Below, one piece after another: positions 1 to 10,912 of a stretch of DNA of 64,000 bases. The DNA comes from Glaciimonas sp. (GTDB taxonomy: Bacteria > Pseudomonadota > Gammaproteobacteria > Burkholderiales > Burkholderiaceae_D): positions 186,001 to 250,000 of the forward strand of contig JABBOV010000024.1 in NCBI GenBank assembly GCA_012927625.1, given 5' to 3'. Both the position numbers and the translations under genes were made by a program. The stretch's first letter is position 1. Every line of letters starts with the position of its first letter. Below the pieces are notes generated by a model that worked only from the letters and a program-made list of their open reading frames with translations, was not told where the DNA came from and ran no database searches.

Positions 1-783
1 GTCAAGCGCGCTGCCAGTCCCGTTAATGCGGTTGTAGAACAGTCGCCCAAGCGGCTCCAATCGCTGGAAAAAAATTATCGCATCTTGGTGCAGCCCGGTT
101 TTGTGCTGCACAGTTATCCGTACAAGGAAACTAGCCTCATCATCGATTTTTTTTCGCGTGATCATGGTCGTGTAGCACTGGTTGCCAAAGGCGCCAAGCG
201 TCCGCATTCCGCCCTGCGTGGCGTGCTGCAAACGTTTCAGCCGTTATCGGTGGGCTGGAGCGGCAAGGCGGAAATCCGCACACTGATTGGAGTTGAATGG
301 GTCGGCGGCTTGCTGCCGCTGGAGAAATCCGCGCTGTTGTGCGGCTTTTATCTGAATGAATTACTGGTCAAGTTGCTGGCCCGCGATGATCCCCATCCGA
401 CTCTGTTTAATCACTACGTTTCGACGCTGAATCAGTTGGCACATGGAGAAGCAGCACCCATCGTATTACGCCGCTTCGAGCGTGTGTTGCTGAAAGAAAC
501 CGGGGTAGCGGTGGATTTGACGCTGTGCACCACTACGCGAAGTGTCGTAACAGCGGATGCAATATATGTTGTTGACCCGGAACGCGGGGTGCGCCTGGCG
601 CGGCCGGGCGATCCCTGGCCGCAGGTTAGAGGACAGACTTTGCTGGATATGGAATGCGGAAATTATGCTGATGCAACTACTCTTGTTCAGAGTAAGCTCA
701 TGATGCGCGCTCTGCTGGCACATCATTTGGGCGGCACACCGCTGAATACACGTCAAATTCTGATAGATTTAATGCAGTTATAA
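1..783 (+). CDS. recO: DNA repair protein RecO (frame stays open to the window start, so the N-terminus may lie upstream)
   Basis: Protein ...[39 protein letters not shown] typical of RecO; the ORF track starts at a TTG at 85 but the frame is open back to base 1. Confidence 0.93.
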   Translation, partial: VKRAASPVNAVVEQSPKRLQSLEKNYRILVQPGFVLHSYPYKETSLIIDFFSRDHGRVALVAKGAKRPHSALRGVLQTFQPLSVGWSGKAEIRTLIGVEWVGGLLPLEKSALLCGFYLNELLVKLLARDDPHPTLFNHYVSTLNQLAHGEAAPIVLRRFERVLLKETGVAVDLTLCTTTRSVVTADAIYVVDPERGVRLARPGDPWPQVRGQTLLDMECGNYADATTLVQSKLMMRALLAHHLGGTPLNTRQILIDLMQL

Positions 784-805
784 GTCAACCATAGTCACCA
801 CTCCC

Positions 806-1579
806 ATGAGCTTTTTGCAACCGAGCAGTCAAATCATCGATTTAGGCGTCAATATCGATCACGTCGCAACCTTGCGCAATGCGCGTGGCACCATTTATCC
901 TGACCCCATATGTGCTGCATTATGGGCAGAAGAGGCCGGTGCTGATTCCATTACCCTGCATTTGCGTGAGGATCGACGGCACATCAAAGATGCAGACGTG
1001 GTGGCGATCCGGCCGCTACTGCTGACGCGGATGAATCTTGAATCCGCAGTCACTTCCCAGATGATTGATTTCGCCTGCCGTATCAAGCCGCAGGATGTTT
1101 GTCTGGTACCCGAGCGGCGCGCCGAAGTGACTACCGAGGGTGGACTGGATGTGGTGCGTTATTTCACCCAAATCAAAGCTGCAATTATTCAGTTGCAGGC
1201 GGAAAATATTCGCGTGAGCCTGTTCATCGATCCTGACCCGGAACAAATTGCAGCGGCCGCGCAAGTCGGCGCGCCAGTGATTGAACTGCACACCGGTCGC
1301 TACGCCGACGCGCACACGCAAGAAGAGCAGATTAAAGAATTGGCACGGGTAAAGGAAGGCGTGCTGGATGGCAGCAGGCGCGGCATGCAAGTCAATGCCG
1401 GTCACGGCCTGCATTACACCAATGTGCAAGCGATCGCTGCCATTACCGGAATTGCCGAGCTGAACATCGGTCATGCTATCGTGGCCCATGCGGTATTCGT
1501 CGGCTGGAAAGCAGCGGTGGGCGAAATGAAGGCAATCATGGTGCAAGCGCGTCTGGCTGCACTGCAAGTGCGCGAGTAG
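806..1579 (+). CDS. pdxJ: Pyridoxine 5'-phosphate synthase PdxJ
   Basis: [22 protein letters not shown]...HLREDRRHI motif. Confidence 0.97.
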   Translation: MSFLQPSSQIIDLGVNIDHVATLRNARGTIYPDPICAALWAEEAGADSITLHLREDRRHIKDADVVAIRPLLLTRMNLESAVTSQMIDFACRIKPQDVCLVPERRAEVTTEGGLDVVRYFTQIKAAIIQLQAENIRVSLFIDPDPEQIAAAAQVGAPVIELHTGRYADAHTQEEQIKELARVKEGVLDGSRRGMQVNAGHGLHYTNVQAIAAITGIAELNIGHAIVAHAVFVGWKAAVGEMKAIMVQARLAALQVRE

Positions 1580-1602
1580 GTGCAATAACGGATGGGTCAA
1601 AA

Positions 1603-1995
1603 ATGATTTTCGGAATCGGTACTGACATCATCCGCATCCAGCGAATCGAGGCTGCACTGGAGCGCAATGGAGAGCGCTTTGCGGAAAAAATTCTCGGTCC
1701 GCTGGAGCTGGAAAAATACCATCAGCGCAAACAGCAAGCCTCCGCGCGCGGCATCCGTTTTCTGGCTACCCGTTTTGCGGCCAAGGAAGCATTTTCCAAG
1801 GCAATCGGCCTCGGCATGTGCATGCCGATGACTTGGCGTGCGATGCAGACGCTCAATGCACCGAGCGGCAGGCCCGTCGTTGTCGTCAGCGGTGCGCTCA
1901 AGGAATTCATGGACAGCAACCGGTTGGCGGCCCAAGTCTCGATTACCGACGAGACCGATTATGCTGTCGCCTTCGTGGTGGTAGAAAAAACGTAA
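1603..1995 (+). CDS. acpS: Holo-[acyl-carrier-protein] synthase
   Basis: [16 protein letters not shown]...[13 protein letters not shown] motif. Confidence 0.96.
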   Translation: MIFGIGTDIIRIQRIEAALERNGERFAEKILGPLELEKYHQRKQQASARGIRFLATRFAAKEAFSKAIGLGMCMPMTWRAMQTLNAPSGRPVVVVSGALKEFMDSNRLAAQVSITDETDYAVAFVVVEKT

Positions 1996-2025
1996 AAATA
2001 AACGCACAAAAAACGTAGGAAAAAC

Positions 2026-3105
2026 ATGAGAACAATTCGTAAGGCAGATTTCATCGCACCTTCCTTGGCCGCAACTTTTGGCCCCATCATGCTCGATGTG
2101 CTCGGCACTAAGCTGGCAGCCGATGACATCCGCCGCATCCGGCATCCGCAGACTGGCGGTGTCATATTGTTCGCGCGCAATTACATCAACCGTGAGCAAT
2201 TGACCGCATTGACTGCAGCGATCCATGCAGCCCGCCCAGGCTTATTGATTGCGGTCGATCACGAAGGCGGACGCGTGCAGCGCTTCAAGACCGGTGGCTT
2301 TACGAAGTTGCCGGCGATGCGGACTTTAGGCGCTTTGTGGGAGCGTGATGTTTTGCAGGCCACCAATGTTGCTACTGCGGTGGGCTATATTCTTGCTACT
2401 GAGCTGCGCGCCTGCGGCGTCGATATGTCCTTCACCCCAGTGCTGGATCTGGACCATGGTGCATCCAGCGTGATCGGCGACCGGGCCTTCCATCACGATG
2501 CGCGGGTGGTCACGTTGCTGGCGAAGAGCCTGAATCATGGCCTGCTGCTCGCTGGCATGGCCAATTGCGGCAAGCATTTTCCCGGTCATGGCTTTGTTCA
2601 TGCCGATTCGCATGTCGCCATTCCGGTTGACGAGCGACCGCTGCAGGTTATTCTGGCGGAAGATGCTGCGCCTTACAATTGGCTCGGCATGAGCTTGTCG
2701 GCAGTGATGCCGGCGCATGTAATCTACCCCAAGGTTGACAAGCATCCGGCCTGTTTTTCGAAAAAATGGTTGTCGATGCTGCGCAATAAAATGGGTTTCG
2801 AAGGTGCCATTTTCAGCGATGATCTGAGTATGGAAGGCGCCAGCGTGGCCGGCAGCGTACTTGACGGTGCCAAGGCAGCGCTGAAAGCAGGTTGCGATGT
2901 GGTGCTGATCTGCAACGCACCCGACAAGGCAGATCAGCTGCTGGCAGGGATCAAGACTGGTACCAGCGTGGCGGCGCGTGCCGCTGCTGTACGTTCGGCG
3001 GCGCGCCTGGCAGCCATGTTACCGGCTGGGCCGGCGCTGGATTGGCAGAACTTGCAACAGGATGCGCGTTACCAGGCGGCGCTTGTCCTGATGAAATCGC
3101 TATAA
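2026..3105 (+). CDS. nagZ: Beta-N-acetylhexosaminidase NagZ (GH3)
   Basis: IAVDHEGGRVQRF and GKHFPGHGFVHADSH motifs. Confidence 0.95.
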   Translation: MRTIRKADFIAPSLAATFGPIMLDVLGTKLAADDIRRIRHPQTGGVILFARNYINREQLTALTAAIHAARPGLLIAVDHEGGRVQRFKTGGFTKLPAMRTLGALWERDVLQATNVATAVGYILATELRACGVDMSFTPVLDLDHGASSVIGDRAFHHDARVVTLLAKSLNHGLLLAGMANCGKHFPGHGFVHADSHVAIPVDERPLQVILAEDAAPYNWLGMSLSAVMPAHVIYPKVDKHPACFSKKWLSMLRNKMGFEGAIFSDDLSMEGASVAGSVLDGAKAALKAGCDVVLICNAPDKADQLLAGIKTGTSVAARAAAVRSAARLAAMLPAGPALDWQNLQQDARYQAALVLMKSL

Positions 3106-3108
3106 ATG

Positions 3109-3193
3109 GTATTTATAGAGAGTATATTTTTTACCGCCATGAATTAATGCGGTAATGGTATTATTTATTGATATACATAGATTAGTATGTTTT
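3109..3193. repeat. AT-rich intergenic repeat family, divergent copy A
   Basis: Core TTACCGCcATGAATTAATGCGGTAA palindrome; its reverse complement resembles copy E (TTACCGCATTAATTCA). Confidence 0.55.
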
Positions 3194-3254
3194 ATTTTCC
3201 GGTGCCGTATAAACACTATTCCTGACTGACACATTACGTATTCATGTTCTCGCG

Positions 3255-5111
3255 ATGACCGAAAATGTTGTTCCACTTCCCCGTGATCTCGTTTTGGAAA
3301 CGGTTGCCAAACTGCCGCATTTGCCCGGCGTGTATCGCTATTTCGATGCGGAAGATAAAGTGTTGTATGTCGGCAAGGCGCGTGACCTGAAAAAACGTGT
3401 TTCGAGCTATTTTCTGAAAAACCTCGCCAGTCCACGCACCGCAATGATGGTGGAGCGCATTGCGCGGCTGGAAACTACTGTGACTCGTAGCGAGGCCGAA
3501 GCGCTGATTCTTGAAAACAATCTGATCAAGTCGCTGCAGCCGCGCTTCAATATCCTGTTTCGCGACGACAAGTCGTATCCTTATCTGAAGATCAGCGCAC
3601 AGAATGTGCCACGGATGGCGTATTACCGGGGTGCGGTCGACAAGAAAAGCCAATATTTCGGACCTTTCCCGAGTGCTTGGGCGGTCAGGGAATCGATGCA
3701 AATCCTGCAAAAAGTATTCCAGTTGCGCACTTGTGAAGATAGCGTGTTTGCCAACCGCACCCGGCCTTGCCTGTTGCATCAAATTCACCGTTGCAGCGCG
3801 CCTTGCGTAAATATTATTGCGCAGGAGGATTACCTGATCGATGTCGAGAACGCAGCCAAGTTCCTGCGCGGTAGGCAGTCTGAGGTGCTGCAGACGTTGG
3901 AAGCAAAAATGCATGCGTTTGCCGCTGAACTCAAGTTTGAGCAGGCCGCGGCAGTACGCAATCAAATGAATGCCTTGTCGCGCGTGTTGCACCAGCAAAG
4001 TATGGAGAGTACCGACGATAGCGATATCGATATCATCGCGGTGCTGGTGCAGGGTGGACGCGCCTGTGTCAATCTGGCTATGGTGCGGGGCGGTCGTCAT
4101 CTTGGCGACCGCGCTTATTTTCCGACCCAGCTCGACAGTGCTGGCGTAAGTGTCGGGGAGACACTCGAAGTTGAGGTTTTAAAGGCATTTCTGGCCCAGC
4201 ATTACCTCGAAAAATTTATTCCCGGCACGCTGATCCTGAGCATCGAATTTGATGAGCCGGCTTTGATGGTGGCGCTGATGGAGCAATGCGGCCATCGGAT
4301 CAACCTGTTGTTTCAGCCGCACGGGCAGCGCCATCAATGGCTGGAAATGGCTGCCAAAGGAGCCGAAATATCGCTTGCGCGCCTGCTCTCGGAACAGGGC
4401 TCGCAGCAAACGCGCACCCGCATGCTGGTCGATGTGCTGGGCATCGATATTGCCGACATCGATGCGTTGCGCATCGAATGCTTCGATATCAGTCACACTC
4501 AAGGCGAAGCGACCCAGGCATCATGCGTGGTGTTCCAGCATCACGCGATGCAAAATGGAGAATATCGGCGCTACAACATCACCGACATTACGCCTGGCGA
4601 CGATTACGCAGCAATGCGTCAGGTATTAAAGCGGCGTTACGAGAAAATTGCCAACGGCGACGGCATAATGCCGGATGTGGTGTTGATTGATGGTGGCAAA
4701 GGGCAAGTTGAAATGGCGCGGCAAGTGTTTAGCGAACTGGGACTTGATATCAGTTTGATTGTCGGTGTTGCCAAAGGAGAGGGCCGTAAAGTCGGACTGG
4801 AAACGCTGGTGTTCGTTGACGGCCGTGCGCCGCAGGAACTAGGGCGCGAATCTGCCGCCCTGATGCTGGTGGCGCAAATCAGGGATGAAGCGCATCGTTT
4901 TGCCATTACCGGCATGCGAGCCAAACGCGCCAAAACGCGCCAGACTTCGCGGCTGGAAGAAATTGAAGGGATTGGCGCTAAACGGCGCCAAAAACTTCTG
5001 ATACGATTCGGCGGTCTGCGTGGCGTGGTAGACGCCAGCGTGGATGATCTTGCTTCGGTTGATGGCATTTCGCGACAACTGGCAGAAGAGATATACAAGC
5101 AACTGCACTGA
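3255..5111 (+). CDS. uvrC: Excinuclease ABC subunit C
   Basis: [35 protein letters not shown]-terminal HhH. Confidence 0.97.
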   Translation: MTENVVPLPRDLVLETVAKLPHLPGVYRYFDAEDKVLYVGKARDLKKRVSSYFLKNLASPRTAMMVERIARLETTVTRSEAEALILENNLIKSLQPRFNILFRDDKSYPYLKISAQNVPRMAYYRGAVDKKSQYFGPFPSAWAVRESMQILQKVFQLRTCEDSVFANRTRPCLLHQIHRCSAPCVNIIAQEDYLIDVENAAKFLRGRQSEVLQTLEAKMHAFAAELKFEQAAAVRNQMNALSRVLHQQSMESTDDSDIDIIAVLVQGGRACVNLAMVRGGRHLGDRAYFPTQLDSAGVSVGETLEVEVLKAFLAQHYLEKFIPGTLILSIEFDEPALMVALMEQCGHRINLLFQPHGQRHQWLEMAAKGAEISLARLLSEQGSQQTRTRMLVDVLGIDIADIDALRIECFDISHTQGEATQASCVVFQHHAMQNGEYRRYNITDITPGDDYAAMRQVLKRRYEKIANGDGIMPDVVLIDGGKGQVEMARQVFSELGLDISLIVGVAKGEGRKVGLETLVFVDGRAPQELGRESAALMLVAQIRDEAHRFAITGMRAKRAKTRQTSRLEEIEGIGAKRRQKLLIRFGGLRGVVDASVDDLASVDGISRQLAEEIYKQLH

Positions 5112-5174
5112 ATCGGCCGCTGGATTGCCTAATCCGTAATTCGCATATTAAGATAAGAATTAAAAGATGAACTT

Positions 5175-5759
5175 ATGCCACTGAACATTCCTATTTTTCT
5201 TACATGGTTGCGCGTTGCGTTGATTCCGCTGGTGGTCGGCGTATTTTATTTGCCCCACGCAATGTTGTCGCCCGACGCCCAGGGCCTGGCTTCAACGCTC
5301 ATATTCATTGTGGCTGCCATGACGGACTGGTTAGACGGTTTTCTGGCTCGCCGCTGGAATCAGACTTCTGCATTTGGCGCCTTTCTGGACCCGGTGGCGG
5401 ACAAGCTGATGGTAGCGGGTGCATTGCTGATACTGGTGCACCTGAATCGTGTAGACGCAGTGATTGCGTTTATCATTATCGGGCGGGAAATCACTATCTC
5501 AGCGTTGCGCGAGTGGATGGCCCAGATCGGTGCTTCCAAATCAGTTGCAGTAAGCTCTCTGGGAAAAATAAAAACTGCGGCGCAAATGATTGCCATCCCC
5601 ATGCTGCTTTATTACGATGACCTGTTTGGTGTAATCGACACGCGCTTGTTTGGTGCCTGGTTGATGGTCGTGGCAGCGGTTCTTACGGTGTGGTCGATGT
5701 TTTATTATATGCGCCGCGCGTGGCCGCTCATCAAAGAAAACGCCGGTAAATTACTCTAA
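5175..5759 (+). CDS. pgsA: CDP-diacylglycerol--glycerol-3-phosphate 3-phosphatidyltransferase
   Basis: DWLDGFLARRWNQTSAFGAFLDPVADKLMV CDP-alcohol phosphatidyltransferase motif. Confidence 0.95.
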   Translation: MPLNIPIFLTWLRVALIPLVVGVFYLPHAMLSPDAQGLASTLIFIVAAMTDWLDGFLARRWNQTSAFGAFLDPVADKLMVAGALLILVHLNRVDAVIAFIIIGREITISALREWMAQIGASKSVAVSSLGKIKTAAQMIAIPMLLYYDDLFGVIDTRLFGAWLMVVAAVLTVWSMFYYMRRAWPLIKENAGKLL

Positions 5760-5763
5760 GTTC

Positions 5764-5791
5764 TTGACAAGCAATTTGCGTATTATATAAT
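5764..5791 (+). promoter_or_regulatory. Consensus sigma70 promoter (TTGACA-N16-TATAAT) for the tRNA-Gly cluster
   Basis: TTGACA at 5764-5769 and TATAAT at 5786-5791, immediately upstream of the first tRNA. Confidence 0.85.
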
Positions 5792-5808
5792 GTGCGGCTG
5801 TTGTGAAT

Positions 5809-5884
5809 GCGGGAGTAGCTCAGTTGGTAGAGCGTAACCTTGCCAAGGTTAAGGTCGAGAGTTCGAGACTCTTCTCCCGCTCCA
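5809..5884 (+). tRNA. tRNA-Gly(GCC) copy 1
   Basis: 76-nt cloverleaf GCGGGAGTAGCTCAGTTGGTAGAGC...TTGCCAA...GTTCGAGACTCTTCTCCCGCTCCA with encoded CCA. Confidence 0.97.
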
Positions 5885-5922
5885 GTTTTAGAAGTAGCAG
5901 TGGAAGTCAGGTAATAAAAAAT

Positions 5923-5998
5923 GCGGGAGTAGCTCAGTTGGTAGAGCGTAACCTTGCCAAGGTTAAGGTCGAGAGTTCGAGACTCTTCTCCCGCTCCA
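5923..5998 (+). tRNA. tRNA-Gly(GCC) copy 2
   Basis: Identical to copy 1, 114 bp downstream. Confidence 0.97.
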
Positions 5999-6036
5999 GT
6001 TTTAGAAGTAGCAGTGGAAGTCAGGTAATAAAAAAT

Positions 6037-6112
6037 GCGGGAGTAGCTCAGTTGGTAGAGCGTAACCTTGCCAAGGTTAAGGTCGAGAGTTCGAGACTCT
6101 TCTCCCGCTCCA
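6037..6112 (+). tRNA. tRNA-Gly(GCC) copy 3
   Basis: Identical to copies 1 and 2. Confidence 0.97.
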
Positions 6113-6118
6113 GTTTAT

Positions 6119-6155
6119 AAAAGGAAGCTATCAAGCTTCCTTTTTTTATTTTTGT
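6119..6155 (+). terminator. Rho-independent terminator of the tRNA-Gly cluster
   Basis: AAGGAAGCTatcAAGCTTCCTTTTTTTATTTTT hairpin plus T tract. Confidence 0.88.
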
Positions 6156-6439
6156 CTGGCGTTTTCGTGGCTAACCGGACAAACACACATTAGTCTGCGA
6201 ATTGCGTCCTGTACGCTCCATGACGTAACGGCTTAAGCCTTCTTGACCCACAGGCTGCACCAGCCCTCGGGGCTGATCTGGCTTTCTTGCGTGAAGCAGA
6301 TAATCGGGAGGCGTCATGTTGCGCAGGCATGCGGCGCAATGGTGTAGCAGTGTTCCGGGTGGCATTGCACCGCGCCTGCGAACCGGTGTCAGCGTGCAAG
6401 CGGATAACGATACGCTATTGATAATACTCCCTAAAATAA

Positions 6440-7933
6440 TTATTTCGCATGGTGTAATAGTGCCGCCAGCAAAGGCGCGCTGGCGTCGGCGATGCGGTTC
6501 AGGCTCTGTTCGCGCAATTGCCCGAGATCGACGCTATTGTCCGTTTCCAGTCCGGCCCAGCGCAGCAGGGCAGCGCAGGCTTCGGGGCTGTCAAACAGGC
6601 CGTGCAGGTAGGTGCCCAGGATTTGGTCGTCGGTTGAACGGGCGCCTTCCGGCCGCATTTGGCCACCGGTGTTGATGACGAAGGCTGGGCGCGCCAATGC
6701 TGAACCGTGCGAAATTCCCATGTGGATTTCGTAGCCAACCACCGGAATGCATGCTTCGACGTCGCCGAACGCGCAGTGGCCGGCGGCTTGCGATAGATGC
6801 TTGTCTTTTGTCAGCAGGGTGTCGATATCGAGCAAGCCCAGCGCGGATGTGACGCCTGCCTTGCCTTCTACCCCATGCGGGTCGGTCACGCTTTGGCCCA
6901 GCATTTGGAAGCCGCCGCAGATCCCGATCAGTTTGCCGCCATACCGCAAATGCTTGACCAATGCATCTTGCCAGCCTTGCGCTTTCAGCCAGTCGAGATC
7001 GGCGCGGGTATTTTTGCTGCCGGGCAAGATGATCAGGTCGGCGGCTGGGATTGCGTGACCGGGGCCGACGAAGATCAGGTCGATGTCGGGATGGGCGCGC
7101 AGCGCATCGAAATCGGTATGGTTGGAAATACGTGGGAATACCGGTACCACTACGCGGAATTTTCCGCCTGCGGTCTGGCCCGGCTGGATTGCGTCTTCGG
7201 CGTCCAGGAATAATCCGTGCAGGTACGGCAAGACCGCCAGCACCGGCTTGCCGGTTTGCTGTTCCAGCCAGTCCAGGCCGGGTTCGAGCAGGCTGATGTC
7301 GCCGCGAAAACGGTTGATAACGAAGCCGATGATGCGCGCACGTTCGCTGTCCGACAGACAGGCCAGCGTGCCGACAAAATGCGCGAAAACGCCGCCACGG
7401 TCGATGTCGGCCACCAGGATCACCGGGCAATCGACTGCTTCGGCAAAGCCCATGTTGGCGATGTCGCGCTTGCGCAGATTGATTTCGGCCGGGCTGCCCG
7501 CGCCTTCGACCAGCACCACTTCATAACCGGCCAGCAAGCGCTGGTGCGATTCCAGCACCGCTGCCATCGCGATCGTCTTGTACTGGTGATAATCGCGTGC
7601 GTTCATGTCGGCGCGCACTTGGCCGTGGATGATGACTTGCGCGCCGGTGTCGCTGGAGGGTTTCAGCAGCACCGGGTTCATGTCGGTGTGCGGCTCCAAC
7701 CCTGCGGCCCGTGCTTGCAAGGCTTGGGCGCGGCCGATCTCGCCACCGTCGGCGGTGACGGCGCTGTTCAGGGCCATGTTCTGCGGCTTGAACGGCACCA
7801 CCCGTATTTTTTCACGCGCCAGCAGGCGGCACAGCGCTGCTACCACGGTGGATTTGCCGGCGTCGGAGGTGGTGCCTTGCACCATCAAAGTACGGTACGG
7901 AAAAGGAAAATTTGTCGTGGCTTGATTCGTCAT
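6440..7933 (-). CDS. cobQ: Cobyric acid synthase CobQ/CbiP
   Basis: [38 protein letters not shown]...; the ORF track extends ~100 aa upstream spuriously. Confidence 0.95.
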   Translation of the reverse strand: MTNQATTNFPFPYRTLMVQGTTSDAGKSTVVAALCRLLAREKIRVVPFKPQNMALNSAVTADGGEIGRAQALQARAAGLEPHTDMNPVLLKPSSDTGAQVIIHGQVRADMNARDYHQYKTIAMAAVLESHQRLLAGYEVVLVEGAGSPAEINLRKRDIANMGFAEAVDCPVILVADIDRGGVFAHFVGTLACLSDSERARIIGFVINRFRGDISLLEPGLDWLEQQTGKPVLAVLPYLHGLFLDAEDAIQPGQTAGGKFRVVVPVFPRISNHTDFDALRAHPDIDLIFVGPGHAIPAADLIILPGSKNTRADLDWLKAQGWQDALVKHLRYGGKLIGICGGFQMLGQSVTDPHGVEGKAGVTSALGLLDIDTLLTKDKHLSQAAGHCAFGDVEACIPVVGYEIHMGISHGSALARPAFVINTGGQMRPEGARSTDDQILGTYLHGLFDSPEACAALLRWAGLETDNSVDLGQLREQSLNRIADASAPLLAALLHHAK

Positions 7934-8835
7934 TACTGGATCTTTCGGTGTTGGCGCGCCAGTTCGAGTTTTTCGCACAGTGCCGCCGCGCCGTCGATCA
8001 TGCGCGGGCCGGCGCGGCTGAGCAGGTCGCCGTCGAGTGAAAACAAATTGCCGCGCCGCACCGCCGTCATGGTGCTGTAGCGCTGCCACAAAGTGACACC
8101 GCCGCCGCTGGGTTGAGTACGCTGGTTGCGTTGGTCGCCGCTGAAAATGGCTTCCGGATTTTCTTGCAGCACCGCTTCGATACTGACATTGGGCGCGGTG
8201 ACCGTCATGTTGGCAAAGATGTTTTCGCCGCCGCACAGGCGCATCGCGTCGCTCAGGATGTGCTGGCCGTTGAGCGTGTACAAGGGTTTGTCCCAGACTT
8301 GGTAAAACATCCGCACTGGCGGCCGGCTTTGGTATTGCGTCTTCAGCTTTGTCAGTTTCTGGCGCAGTTCGGCGGCTGCTGCTTGTGCCGTCTGGTCGGT
8401 TCCCAGTAACTTGCCGATGCGCAGGATGTTGTCGGCAATCTCATCGAGCTTATGCGGCTCGCTATAAAACAGCGGGATGCCGAGTGCCCGCAATTGGTCG
8501 ATCTGGCGCTCGGCACTGCCATGCAGCCAAACCACAATTAAGTCTGGCTTGAGTGCGATCACCCGTTCCATGTCGATCTGGCGGTTGTCGCCGATTTGCG
8601 GGATGCTTTTGGCTGCTGCTGGAAAATCGCTATAGCTGACGGTGCCGACGATGCGTTTGCCGCCACCGGCCGCAAATACCAGTTCGGTTACGTGCGGGGC
8701 CAGCGTCACGACACGTTGCGCCGGTTTTTGCAGCGTTACTGTCTTGCCGGCGTCATCCTGCACGCTAATTGTCGCCATTGCCTGGCTTGAAAGCAGGCAA
8801 AGTGTAAGGAATAACTGCGTCAGTCGATTTTTCAT
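7933..8835 (-). CDS. btuF: Cobalamin ABC transporter periplasmic binding protein BtuF
   Basis: Signal peptide; [35 protein letters not shown]; lies with btuC/btuD. Confidence 0.88.
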   Translation of the reverse strand: MKNRLTQLFLTLCLLSSQAMATISVQDDAGKTVTLQKPAQRVVTLAPHVTELVFAAGGGKRIVGTVSYSDFPAAAKSIPQIGDNRQIDMERVIALKPDLIVVWLHGSAERQIDQLRALGIPLFYSEPHKLDEIADNILRIGKLLGTDQTAQAAAAELRQKLTKLKTQYQSRPPVRMFYQVWDKPLYTLNGQHILSDAMRLCGGENIFANMTVTAPNVSIEAVLQENPEAIFSGDQRNQRTQPSGGGVTLWQRYSTMTAVRRGNLFSLDGDLLSRAGPRMIDGAAALCEKLELARQHRKIQ

Positions 8836-9848
8836 TGTTGGCCCTGGTCCCGATTCCATTCAGTGAGCGCAGCGCTCAGGCGCTGCCATCCATCTTCGTC
8901 CGGCGGCAGTCCGAGCCGGATGCCGTGGGCGGCATTCTCAAACAGGCGTACCCAGATGCCGCGCTGCGCCATGTGCTGCCAGAATGCTACCGCTTGCGGC
9001 TGCAACCACGGCCACCATTGATACAGTGCGCTTCCACTGCTGGCAATGCCCACTTCGGCCAGCAGTTGCCGCAGGCGCGCGCCATCCATGTGCAATTCTG
9101 CGCGCATGGCACTCTGCCATGTCCTATCCATTAATGCCGCGTAGCCGATCTGTTGCGCCGGGCCGCTGACTGCCCACGGGCCGAGCATATCGGCCAGCGC
9201 GGTCAATATTTCCTGCCGGGCGGCAACGAAGCCCAGCCGCAGACCTGCTAATCCAAAAAATTTACCGACCGAGCGCAGCACGATCAAGCCCGGGCGGTCG
9301 CTCCACTGCGCGATGCTGTTGTGCGGCGTCATGTCGCCGAAGGCTTCGTCGACTATCAGCCAGCCGCCGCGCAATGCCAGCCGTTCAGCCCAGGCCAGCA
9401 GTAGTTCCGGCGCGATAGTGGCACCGGTCGGGTTATTCGGATTGCAGATCACCATCACGTCGCACGCATTCACCACGGCGTCCAGTTCGGCGTAAGGAAC
9501 TTGTTGCATTTGATGTCCATGCTGCGCCCAGTGGTGCGCGTGTTCCGCATACGAAGGCGCTGCCACCACCACCCTGGAAGCTCCATTTGACAACCAGCGC
9601 AAGCGCGGCAAAGTCTGGATCGCTGCCTGCGTGCCGGCCACCGGCAACATCAGCGGCGCGTTGTAATACGCAGCCGCTGCCAGCGCCATTTCGGGATCGT
9701 TTTCCGGCAGCCGGTGCCAGGCGTCAAGCGTCAGTTGCGGCACGGGATACGGATGCGGATTGATGCCGGTCGAGAGGTCGAGCCAATCCTGCAATGGTCG
9801 ATCAAAACGGATTGCCGCGTCGCGCAGATTGCCGCCGTGTTCAAGCAT
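8832..9848 (-). CDS. cobC: L-threonine-O-3-phosphate decarboxylase (CobC/CobD type)
   Basis: LEHGGNLRDAAIRFDRPLQDWLDLSTGINPHPYPVP; PLP aminotransferase fold. Confidence 0.92.
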   Translation of the reverse strand: MLEHGGNLRDAAIRFDRPLQDWLDLSTGINPHPYPVPQLTLDAWHRLPENDPEMALAAAAYYNAPLMLPVAGTQAAIQTLPRLRWLSNGASRVVVAAPSYAEHAHHWAQHGHQMQQVPYAELDAVVNACDVMVICNPNNPTGATIAPELLLAWAERLALRGGWLIVDEAFGDMTPHNSIAQWSDRPGLIVLRSVGKFFGLAGLRLGFVAARQEILTALADMLGPWAVSGPAQQIGYAALMDRTWQSAMRAELHMDGARLRQLLAEVGIASSGSALYQWWPWLQPQAVAFWQHMAQRGIWVRLFENAAHGIRLGLPPDEDGWQRLSAALTEWNRDQGQQ

Positions 9849-9876
9849 GGATTATTGCCTCAATAATTTATTGTTA

Positions 9877-9955
9877 TGGAGTATGCTTATAAAGCATGGT
9901 ATCTGCGCATATATTTTAAGATGAATTAAAAAATACATAGCCGTAGTATGTTTAA
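9877..9955 (+). repeat. AT-rich intergenic repeat family, copy B
   Basis: AGTAT 9880, GCGCAT at +25, TAC at +54, AGTAT at +65. Confidence 0.75.
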
Positions 9956-9964
9956 AAATACTGT

Positions 9965-10912
9965 TCAAGCCGCAGGTAGAAGCAGTATCCCGAACAGAGC
10001 TAGCACGGCAAACCACAATGCTGCCGTTGTCGCTACAAGCTGCCAGGCACGGGAGATATCCGCCGCCACCGCAGCGCGCCCCAAGCCCAACGGCGGGCGA
10101 TGCTCCAGTTCGCCGTGATACACCGCTGGGCCACCCAGCGCCAGGCCGAGCGCACCGGCACCGCTGGCCATTACCGGCCCGGCGTTCGGGCTGGACCAGG
10201 CCGGCGCTTGTGTGCGCCAGCACTGCCAGGCGCGGCGTTTGTCGGCCAGAGTTTCGCCCAGCACTACATACGACAAGGCCGTCAATCTGGCCGGAATCCA
10301 GTTCAGCACATCATCGAAGCGCGCTGCAAAGCAGCCGAATGCGAGCAGGCGGGGCGTGCGGTAACCCCACATCGCGTCTAGCGTATTGGCCAACCGGAAC
10401 AGCAGCGCGCCCGGCCCGCCGGCAATGATGAACCAGAACAGGGTGCCGAATACCGCGTCGTTGCCGTTTTCCAGCAGCGACTCCACGCCGGCTTTAGCCA
10501 GATCGGTTTCCGGCGCGGTTTGGGTGTCGCGGCTGACGATGCGGGCGGTCAATAAGCGCGCCTGCACCAGATCGCCACGCGTCAAGGCTTCGGCAATCGG
10601 CAGCGCATGTTCGCGCAGGCTGCGCAAGCCGATGCAAAAATACAGCAGCAGCGCATGCAATAGCAGTCCTGCAATGCCGCTATTGGTCAGCCACGCCGCC
10701 AGCAGCGTGAACGGCATGACCGCCAGCAGCCACGCCAGCGTACCGCGCCAAAAACGGCCGATGCCGCAGTTCAGTCGGCGTTCGATCAAATTCGCCCAGC
10801 GCCCGAAACCGACCAGCGGATGCCAGCGCCGTACTTCGCCCAGCAAAGCATCGAGCGTGATGCCGGCCACTGCCAGCAGCACCAATATCGGAAAATCCAG
10901 TCCGATCAGCAT
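9965..10912 (-). CDS. cbiB: Adenosylcobinamide-phosphate synthase CbiB/CobD
   Basis: RRWHPLVGFGRWANLIERRLN...ENGNDAVFGTLFWFIIAGGPGALLFRLANTLDAMWGY. Confidence 0.94.
   Translation of the reverse strand: MLIGLDFPILVLLAVAGITLDALLGEVRRWHPLVGFGRWANLIERRLNCGIGRFWRGTLAWLLAVMPFTLLAAWLTNSGIAGLLLHALLLYFCIGLRSLREHALPIAEALTRGDLVQARLLTARIVSRDTQTAPETDLAKAGVESLLENGNDAVFGTLFWFIIAGGPGALLFRLANTLDAMWGYRTPRLLAFGCFAARFDDVLNWIPARLTALSYVVLGETLADKRRAWQCWRTQAPAWSSPNAGPVMASGAGALGLALGGPAVYHGELEHRPPLGLGRAAVAADISRAWQLVATTAALWFAVLALFGILLLPAA

Larger units (their letters stand above)
5806..6116 (+). repeat. Tandem repeat, 114-bp unit (tRNA-Gly plus 38-bp spacer), about 2.7 copies
   Basis: Spacer GTTTTAGAAGTAGCAGTGGAAGTCAGGTAATAAAAAAT identical between copies 1/2 and 2/3. 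Confidence 0.95.

Noticed and set aside
3234-4100. 288-aa minus-strand ORF
   Set aside because: Antisense to uvrC, no domain signature.
5803-6120. 105-aa ORF with three identical NAGVAQLVERNLAKVKVESSRLFSRSS repeats
   Set aside because: It is the translation of three tandem tRNA-Gly genes; an artefact of a repeat length divisible by three.
7217-8080. 287-aa plus-strand ORF
   Set aside because: Antisense to cobQ/btuF, no domain signature.
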